NCBI GenBank assembly: GCA_963925605.1
Contig: CAWURY010000005.1
Span: 1-11,627 of the forward strand
DNA: 11,627 bases
Source of the DNA: Porticoccus sp963925605
GTDB taxonomy: Bacteria; Pseudomonadota; Gammaproteobacteria; Pseudomonadales; Porticoccaceae
Reading direction: 5' to 3'
Position 1 is the first letter of the stretch. Each line of letters opens with the position of its first letter. Of this stretch, positions 6,942-11,627 are shown in pieces. The notes under the pieces are model-generated. The model was given only the letters and a program-made list of their open reading frames with translations, had not been told where the DNA came from and did no database searches. A program made the position numbers and the translations under genes.

Positions 6942-8288
6942 TCAAAGACTAATGAGCACAAATAACAGTGCAGCAATTACTGCTGAAATTAAAGCATAGG
7001 GTAATTGGCTTAACGCGTGTTCCATAACCCCAGCCCCCGAACTTTGCGCAACCAATACGGTTGAGTCGCTGTAAAAGCAAGCATGGCTTCCAAATGAGCT
7101 TGCCGATAATAATGCCCCGATCATGAGTGCTGGCGAGACGTCCATAGTTGCCGCTAAAGGCATAAAAATTGGAATCGCGATTGCAAATATACCCCAAGAA
7201 GAGCCTGTCGCGAAAGCTAGCATTGACATGATTAAAAATGTCATGAGAGGAAGCATTAATGGCGACATTAGAGGCTGCAATGACTCAATCACATATTGAG
7301 GCATACCTAGTTGATCATTAATGGATTTAAACATGAAGGCGCAAATAACGGTGGCAAGTGGCGGAAACATAATTTTGAATCCATTCATGACTGCATCTAG
7401 TGCGGCTTTGCCAGAAATTAAGTTCTGGAGGATCATAAGCGGAATGGTGACGGCTAGAGTCGCCACAATTCCTTTTAATAAGTCGATATCGAAATAAACC
7501 GAGAAGCCAACCAGTGCAATCAAGGGAATAAGAAAAGTCCATAAATTGGCATTATTTGTAGCTGCACACTCGTTGTCTTCGGAATCCTGAATCTCTGCGA
7601 GAGATAAGCGACCTTGCTGTGCCATAGCTTCAGCGTGTTTCATTGGGCCAATTAACGGGATCCTTCCTGTTGCAACGAGAGGGGTCACCATAAGAGCTAT
7701 CCAAGCGTAAAACATATACGGAATGCCTGATATATATAGACCTAAACCTTCTCCGCTAGGGGCGGATCCTGATTCCTCAAGAAGAGCTGCAAAATATATA
7801 GCCCAAGTCGAAATAGGTACGATCACGCAGGCTGGAGCTGATGTTGAGTCAATAACGTAAGAAAGCATAGATCGGGAGACTTTGAACTGATCAGTAACTT
7901 TTTTCATGGACGAGCCGATGGCTATAGCATTTAGGTAGTCGTCAATGAATATCACCATACCTAGAATCCAGGTTACGATCAGTGACTTGTTTTTTGAGTT
8001 TGCCTTTGCCGCCATACTGCTAGCGAAAGCTTTCGCCGCTCCAGTCTGAATTAATAGCATAATCAAACTGCCCATTAATCCACAAACAACAATCACCCAA
8101 CCAATGGTTTCGTCCCGCATAACCTCAAGCGATAAATCAGTGATTCCGCCAATCACCCCCGAGGGATTGATCATAGTCAATCCTGTTGTTACACCAGCTA
8201 GAAGTGAAAATACTGGACGATGGGTCAGAACAGCTAGCGACACAACCACAAGAGTGGGGATTAGGCATAATATACCAAAAGATTCCAC
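6942..8288 (-). CDS. NhaC-family Na+/H+ antiporter-like membrane transporter
   Basis: A 448-residue polytopic inner-membrane protein with about ten or more hydrophobic segments. It matches the NhaC-type antiporter family (Pfam Na_H_antiporter). Conserved blocks seen are IFIDDYLNAIAIGSSMKKVTD (113-133, with the membrane Asp pair), STSAPACVIVPISTW (148-162), FATGSSWGIFAIAIPI (359-374) and FGSHACFYSDSTVLVAQSSG (399-418). The last block differs from the usual family form FGDHxSPISDTT. Exchange of Na+ for H+ is the family expectation, but related proteins carry amino acids or organic acids, so the substrate is open. A hydrophilic loop near 216-247 probably faces the cytoplasm. The start is GTG at 8286-8288, fixed by a strong GAGGAA ribosome site. 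The next gene on the same strand is the SDR, 89 bases on, possibly co-transcribed. Confidence 0.9.
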   Translation of the reverse strand: MESFGILCLIPTLVVVSLAVLTHRPVFSLLAGVTTGLTMINPSGVIGGITDLSLEVMRDETIGWVIVVCGLMGSLIMLLIQTGAAKAFASSMAAKANSKNKSLIVTWILGMVIFIDDYLNAIAIGSSMKKVTDQFKVSRSMLSYVIDSTSAPACVIVPISTWAIYFAALLEESGSAPSGEGLGLYISGIPYMFYAWIALMVTPLVATGRIPLIGPMKHAEAMAQQGRLSLAEIQDSEDNECAATNNANLWTFLIPLIALVGFSVYFDIDLLKGIVATLAVTIPLMILQNLISGKAALDAVMNGFKIMFPPLATVICAFMFKSINDQLGMPQYVIESLQPLMSPLMLPLMTFLIMSMLAFATGSSWGIFAIAIPIFMPLAATMDVSPALMIGALLSASSFGSHACFYSDSTVLVAQSSGAGVMEHALSQLPYALISAVIAALLFVLISL

Positions 8289-8294
8289 TTTATA

Positions 8295-8300
8295 TTCCTC
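8295..8300 (-). promoter_or_regulatory. Ribosome binding site deciding the GTG start of the NhaC-like gene
   Basis: On the minus strand this reads GAGGAA, six bases before the GTG at 8288. The first residues after GTG (ESFGILCLIPTL) lead directly into the first membrane segment, so this non-ATG start is convincing. Confidence 0.7.
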
Positions 8301-8396
8301 ATTTAAGTATATGATATTATTATATTTTATTAAAAAATATATAAGATTATTTTAAAATTAATTATCCATAATGCGCAATCATAGATAAACATGATT

Positions 8397-8416
8397 TTTC
8401 TTAAAAGAAATTTTTT
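8397..8416 (+). terminator. Weak hairpin plus T-run, terminator-like
   Basis: TTTCT (8397-8401) can pair with AGAAA (8406-8410) around a four-base loop, and six T follow (8411-8416). The stem has only one G-C pair. The site lies between divergent promoters rather than after a gene, so a real terminator role is doubtful. Confidence 0.12.
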
Positions 8417-8462
8417 GATCTAGAGGCTAACTTTTATTGTATTATTTTTAAATATAGATAAT

Positions 8463-8477
8463 ATGATTTGAAATCAT
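8463..8477. repeat. Perfect inverted repeat ATGATTT-G-AAATCAT
   Basis: Seven-base arms around a single central G, about 93 bases before the nuoA start. The symmetry suits a dimeric regulator site. The overlapping TTGA-N5-TCAA (8468-8480) is one base shorter than the FNR-type TTGAT-N4-ATCAA pattern, so FNR binding is not supported as it stands. Confidence 0.4.
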
Positions 8478-8480
8478 CAA

Positions 8481-8496
8481 ATAACTTTTTAGTTAT
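8481..8496. repeat. Perfect inverted repeat ATAACT-TTTT-AGTTAT
   Basis: Six-base arms around a TTTT loop, three bases after the previous palindrome and six bases before the TATAAT at 8503. It could be an operator half of the Nuo control region or a small hairpin, but in such AT-rich DNA chance is a serious alternative. Confidence 0.35.
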
Positions 8497-8502
8497 ATTT
8501 AA

Positions 8503-8508
8503 TATAAT
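8503..8508 (+). promoter_or_regulatory. Candidate -10 box for the Nuo operon
   Basis: A perfect TATAAT 61 bases before the nuoA start codon. No good -35 lies 16-18 bases upstream (the DNA there reads AATAAC/ATAACT within the inverted repeat). The only TTGAAA (8468-8473) is 29 bases away. Activator dependence would fit, but this is inference. Confidence 0.25.
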
Positions 8509-8558
8509 TTGAGATTATACATTGAATCAGTTCAGTCTAAGTTTTTGAATGCAGTGGC

Positions 8559-8566
8559 GAGGAAGG
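8559..8566 (+). promoter_or_regulatory. Ribosome binding site that sets the nuoA start
   Basis: GAGGAAGG lies just before the ATG at 8570 and inside the longer reading frame that opens at ATG 8549. It favours 8570 as the true start. Confidence 0.7.
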
Positions 8567-8569
8567 GCA

Positions 8570-8992
8570 ATGGAAAACCAGTATGCAAACGAGATTTGGC
8601 CTCTGGCCATCTATTTTGGCATGGTCATTATGCTGGTTGTCACCATGTTGGCGCTTTCTTGGGTGCTTGGTCAAAAACGTCGCGAGGCTGCAACTAATGA
8701 TCCTTTTGAATCTGGGGTTGTTTCAGTTGGTGGATCGCAAATACGCATATCTGTAGAGTTTTATTTAGTTGCAGTCTTCTTTGTTATTTTTGATCTTGAA
8801 ACACTGTTTATTTTTGCTTGGGCGGTAGCTTTTTTTGAATTGGGTTGGGCGGGCTATTTATCCATCACAGTGTTTATTGGCGTGCTAGTCCTGGCTTTAG
8901 TTTATCAATGTCGCTCTGGCGCACTGGAGTGGGGAAACAAGACCCGTACTGGTCTGCGTGAAGATCAGTCAACTACTGGAGAATCAACATGA
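8570..8992 (+). CDS. nuoA: NADH-quinone oxidoreductase subunit A
   Basis: A 140-residue small membrane subunit of respiratory Complex I (NDH-1), at the joint between the peripheral arm and the membrane arm near the quinone site. Three transmembrane segments are visible at about 11-34, 62-87 and 95-114. The conserved loop DPFESGVVSVGG (44-55) and the second-helix motif FVIFDLETLFIFAW (71-84), with its membrane Asp and Glu, are typical of NuoA. The tail is hydrophilic. An in-frame ATG at 8549 would add seven residues (MQWRGRA), but the ribosome site GAGGAAGG favours 8570. It is the first gene of the operon. Its TGA overlaps the nuoB start codon (ATGA at 8989-8992), so the two are probably translated in a coupled way. 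Confidence 0.97.
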   Translation: MENQYANEIWPLAIYFGMVIMLVVTMLALSWVLGQKRREAATNDPFESGVVSVGGSQIRISVEFYLVAVFFVIFDLETLFIFAWAVAFFELGWAGYLSITVFIGVLVLALVYQCRSGALEWGNKTRTGLREDQSTTGEST

Positions 8993-9627
8993 AGTGGAGT
9001 CTTACATCCCCTGAAGACGTTAATGCTACCAGTCTCAGTGATGATTTTGTGGAGGAGCAAATTAAACGTAACGTAGCTTTTGCCAAACTAGAAGATCTCG
9101 TTGCCTGGGGTCGAGCTCATTCTTTGTGGCCATTTAATTTCGGTCTTTCTTGTTGCTATGTGGAGATGGCCACCGCGTTTACTAGTCGACATGATATAGC
9201 GCGTTTTGGTTCGGAGGTTATTCGCGCCACGCCGCGTCAAGCAGATTTAATGGTTATTTCAGGAACATGCTTTCTCAAAATGGCACCTGTAATACAACGT
9301 CTTTATGAGCAACTACTAGAGCCTCGATGGATTATCTCTATGGGCTCCTGTGCTAACTCTGGTGGTATGTACGATATTTATTCAGTGGTGCAAGGTGTTG
9401 ATAAATTTATTCCCGTTGACGTGTATGTCCCAGGCTGTCCGCCGCGACCTGAAGCTTTGATGCAAGGATTGATGATGCTTCAGAAATCTATAGGAAAAGA
9501 ACGACGGCCACTCAGTTGGGTTGCCGGAGATCAAAGTATTATTAAGCCGGAAAAAATAAGTATGCGGGATCAGTTAACTGCTAAACGCATAATGGCTACC
9601 GAGCTAAGAGAACCAAAAGATGTATAG
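8989..9627 (+). CDS. nuoB: NADH-quinone oxidoreductase subunit B
   Basis: A 212-residue peripheral-arm subunit of Complex I that carries the last iron-sulfur cluster, N2 (4Fe-4S), which passes electrons to quinone. The four expected ligands are present: the tandem Cys55-Cys56 in FGLSCCYVEMA, Cys121 in MGSCANSGG, and Cys150 in VPGCPPRPEALMQG. One more Cys (94) lies in GTCFLKMAPVIQRLY, a strongly conserved stretch. The core from about residue 30 to 170 aligns by eye with E. coli NuoB (220 residues), while both ends vary. The start ATG overlaps the nuoA stop. The downstream gap to nuoCD is only 27 bases, in keeping with one transcript. Confidence 0.98.
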   Translation: MKWSLTSPEDVNATSLSDDFVEEQIKRNVAFAKLEDLVAWGRAHSLWPFNFGLSCCYVEMATAFTSRHDIARFGSEVIRATPRQADLMVISGTCFLKMAPVIQRLYEQLLEPRWIISMGSCANSGGMYDIYSVVQGVDKFIPVDVYVPGCPPRPEALMQGLMMLQKSIGKERRPLSWVAGDQSIIKPEKISMRDQLTAKRIMATELREPKDV

Positions 9628-9643
9628 GGATAAACAGATTATC

Positions 9644-9649
9644 AAGGGG
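9644..9649 (+). promoter_or_regulatory. Ribosome binding site for nuoCD
   Basis: AAGGGG lies five bases before the ATG at 9655 and two bases before an in-frame GTG at 9652. The spacing favours the ATG. Confidence 0.6.
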
Positions 9650-9654
9650 TAGTG

Positions 9655-11406
9655 ATGCAAACAGCAGAAGCTATGGCGACAAATGCCGTTGAAAGTTCAC
9701 TGTATCGAAAATTCGGTCAAGAACTATTTGTATCCCAGCAATGCGCTGATCAAAAGTTAACCCTTTGGGTTGACCGTAATCGTCTAATTGAAGTTCTTCA
9801 ATTTCTAAAATTATCATTCCCCATGCTGTACGATTTATTTGCCATCGATGAGAGAACGAGAGTCAACCGTGTTGGGCAGCCTGATTCAGATTTTACGGTG
9901 GTGTACCACCTGCTATCTCTCGACACCAATGAAGACATGCGTATCAAGGTGGCATTGAAGGAGTCTGATCCAGATCTTCCGACATCTATTGGCGTATGGC
10001 CAAATGCTAATTGGTATGAGCGTGAAGCTTGGGACATGTTTGGCGTTACTTTTTCTGGCCACCCAAATTTATTCCGTATCCTGTTGCCGCCAACATGGGA
10101 AGGACACGCCTTAAGAAAAGATCATCCAGCGAGAGCCACCGAAATGGCCCCCTTTGAAATGGGTCCAGAGCGAGTTGCAAAAGAGCAGGAGGCATTGAGA
10201 TTTCGACCCGAAGATTGGGGTATGAAAAAGTCTAACGACGATAACGAATATATGTTTCTTAATCTTGGGCCAAACCACCCCAGTGTGCATGGCGTCTTTA
10301 GGATTATGTTGCAATTAGATGGTGAGGTGATTGTCGACTCCGTGCCAGATATTGGCTATCACCATCGTGGTGCAGAAAAAATGGGTGAGCGTCAGACTTG
10401 GCACACTTATATACCCTATACGGACCGAATTGACTATCTTGGCGGAGTAATGAATAACCTTGCCTATGTTCAGTCGATAGAGACTTTGGCTGGTATCAAG
10501 GTCCCAGATCGCGCCAAAGTGATTCGCATTATGCTCTCTGAGCTATTCCGCATTTCTAGTCATTTAGTTTTCTATGGTACTTTCGTTCAGGATGTCGGTC
10601 AGATGTCGCCAGTTTTTTATATGTTTGCAGATCGAGAGCGATTATTTGGCATTATCGAGGCCATCACCGGTGGGCGAATGCATCCTGCTTGGTTCCGCAT
10701 CGGAGGTATAGCACAGGATCTCCCTAATGGCTGGGAGGCCATGGTCCGTACATTTATAGACTCGATGCCGGCACGACTGAATCATTACGACAAGATGTCA
10801 ATGAAAAATAAGATACTGAAAGACCGCACTGTAGGCATTGGAGCTTACTCTCAGCAAGAAGCTATTGATTGGGGTGTTACTGGCCCTGGCCTGAGAGCCA
10901 CCGGCAGTGATTGGGATGTTAGAAAAAAACGCCCCTATGGAGGCTATGATCAGTTTGAGTTTGAGGTTCCCACTGCCGTTCATGGGGATTGCTACGACCG
11001 CGCAGTACTTCGAATTGAAGAAATGCGCCAAAGTCTAAAGATTATTCGTCAGTGCATTGACAACATGCCTGAGGGTCCTTACAAAAGTGACCATAGCGCT
11101 ACCACGCCTCCACCTAAGGAGCGGACCATGGAGGATATTGAGACACTTATACATCATTTTCTGAATGTCAGCTGGGGGCCTGTTATTCCAGAGGGGGAGG
11201 CCTCTGTAATGATTGAGGCCACAAAAGGGATCAATAGTTATCATCTGATTAGTGATGGTGGCACTGGCTCCTATCGCACTAGGATTCGAACACCTTCTTT
11301 CCCACACTTGCAGCAAATTCCACTGATCAGTAATGGTCTGATGATTCCAGACCTGATTGCTATTATTGCAAGTATCGATTTTGTTATGGCGGACGTTGAC
11401 CGATGA
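9655..11406 (+). CDS. nuoCD: NADH-quinone oxidoreductase fused subunit C/D
   Basis: A 583-residue fusion of two Complex I peripheral-arm subunits. Counted from the GTG one codon upstream, the NuoC part covers about 35-170, with the signature WYEREAWDMFGV (121-132) and LRKDHP (154-159). After a short linker (about 171-199) the NuoD part runs to the end. It has LGPNHPSVHG (205-214), DIGYHHRGAEKMGE (233-246), RIMLSELFRISSHL (292-305), GRMHPAWFRIGG (341-352), RTPSFPHLQQIP (546-557) and the standard end DFVMADVDR. NuoD forms the quinone-binding floor together with NuoB. The length is close to the E. coli fusion (about 600). The fused form is typical of many gammaproteobacteria, whereas most bacteria have separate nuoC and nuoD. 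Its TGA overlaps the nuoE start (ATGA at 11403-11406). Confidence 0.98.
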   Translation: MQTAEAMATNAVESSLYRKFGQELFVSQQCADQKLTLWVDRNRLIEVLQFLKLSFPMLYDLFAIDERTRVNRVGQPDSDFTVVYHLLSLDTNEDMRIKVALKESDPDLPTSIGVWPNANWYEREAWDMFGVTFSGHPNLFRILLPPTWEGHALRKDHPARATEMAPFEMGPERVAKEQEALRFRPEDWGMKKSNDDNEYMFLNLGPNHPSVHGVFRIMLQLDGEVIVDSVPDIGYHHRGAEKMGERQTWHTYIPYTDRIDYLGGVMNNLAYVQSIETLAGIKVPDRAKVIRIMLSELFRISSHLVFYGTFVQDVGQMSPVFYMFADRERLFGIIEAITGGRMHPAWFRIGGIAQDLPNGWEAMVRTFIDSMPARLNHYDKMSMKNKILKDRTVGIGAYSQQEAIDWGVTGPGLRATGSDWDVRKKRPYGGYDQFEFEVPTAVHGDCYDRAVLRIEEMRQSLKIIRQCIDNMPEGPYKSDHSATTPPPKERTMEDIETLIHHFLNVSWGPVIPEGEASVMIEATKGINSYHLISDGGTGSYRTRIRTPSFPHLQQIPLISNGLMIPDLIAIIASIDFVMADVDR

Positions 11407-11627
11407 ATAATTCACAAATGATCCAAACTGATTTAACGGGAGTGCTTACCCAGGAAGAGATTTTACAGATTGATGCAGAGTTGCTTCATGTCCCTTATAA
11501 GTCTGGAGCCGCCATTGATGCACTAAAAATTATTCAGGCAAATCGTGGCTGGGTCTCGGACGAATGTCTACAGGCTATAGCGAGACATCTTGAGATGTCA
11601 TCGGAAGATCTTGAGGGAGTGGCAACT
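11403..11627 (+). CDS. nuoE: NADH-quinone oxidoreductase subunit E, 5' part only
   Basis: Seventy-five codons are open from the ATG at 11403 to the end of the window with no stop, so the gene is cut by the window edge. The translation begins MNNSQMIQTDLTGVLTQEEI. It reaches AAIDALKIIQANRGWVSDE (about 41-59) and ends in LEMSSEDLEGVAT, which is the helical N-terminal domain of NuoE. The part that carries the Cys ligands of the 2Fe-2S cluster N1a should follow outside the window. NuoE works with NuoF and NuoG in the NADH-oxidising module. The ATGA overlap with nuoCD and the conserved order support the call. Confidence 0.95.
   Translation, partial: MNNSQMIQTDLTGVLTQEEILQIDAELLHVPYKSGAAIDALKIIQANRGWVSDECLQAIARHLEMSSEDLEGVAT

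Larger units (their letters stand above)
8301..8548. promoter_or_regulatory. AT-rich divergent intergenic region between the NhaC-like gene and nuoA
   Basis: About 250 bases with roughly 16-17% G+C (41 of 248 by hand count), far below the flanking genes. It must hold the promoters for the Nuo operon (rightward) and the transporter gene (leftward). Several AT-only hexamers resemble -10 boxes on both strands, including a perfect TATAAT at 8503-8508 on the plus strand. I see no TTGACA-like -35 at a proper distance, so no promoter can be fixed by eye. Two perfect inverted repeats (8463-8477 and 8481-8496) and a small hairpin followed by six T (8397-8416) are also present. No ORF with a ribosome site was found. 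Confidence 0.55.

Noticed and set aside
11035..11415. 126-codon open frame on the minus strand at the end of nuoCD
   Set aside because: It is antisense to the strongly conserved NuoD C-terminus and runs into the nuoE start, so it has no support as a gene.
1..11627. A hidden defence, mobile or biosynthetic system
   Set aside because: All sizeable coding space is taken by recognisable housekeeping or transport genes. There are no terminal repeats, integrases, toxin-antitoxin pairs, CRISPR-like spacers or nuclease motifs that I can see.

Overview
The window is a piece of bacterial chromosome, most likely from a gammaproteobacterium of fairly low GC content. The lineage call is an inference. It rests on the fused nuoC-nuoD gene in the order nuoA-nuoB-nuoCD-nuoE, as in Escherichia and Pseudomonas, and on a full-length two-domain GlnE. 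I could not place it at genus level. I see no insertion sequence, integrase, phage gene, CRISPR array, tRNA or rRNA, and the gene set looks like ordinary core chromosome apart from the first gene.

Layout. At 76-1363 (+) lie three small genes: a secreted His/Glu/Gly-repeat protein, a single-domain rhodanese and an exported SOUL-family (heme-binding-like) protein. At 1418-4375 (-) is glnE, the bifunctional glutamine synthetase adenylyltransferase/deadenylylase, convergent with the SOUL gene. A SulP-family anion transporter with a C-terminal STAS domain (+, best start 4497) diverges from glnE. It meets a short-chain dehydrogenase (6076-6852, -) tail to tail with only 13 bases between them. Upstream of the dehydrogenase on the same strand is an NhaC-family membrane transporter (6942-8288, -) with a GTG start.

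A very AT-rich spacer (8301-8548, about 16-17% G+C by hand count) separates the transporter from the start of the respiratory Complex I operon. It carries two adjacent perfect inverted repeats. The operon runs nuoA, nuoB, nuoCD and the first 75 codons of nuoE, which the window edge cuts. nuoA/nuoB and nuoCD/nuoE overlap by ATGA, so these subunits are probably translationally coupled.

How the genes work together. The Nuo genes encode the NADH:quinone oxidoreductase that generates proton motive force. The adjacent NhaC-like and SulP carriers are ion-coupled transporters that could draw on ion gradients, though there is no evidence of co-regulation. GlnE adjusts glutamine synthetase activity to nitrogen status. 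The first three genes may form a small stress or metal/heme-related group, but only their shared strand and spacing suggest this. The least explained object is the GHE-repeat protein with its in-frame 9-bp DNA minisatellite. I found no convincing new multi-gene system.
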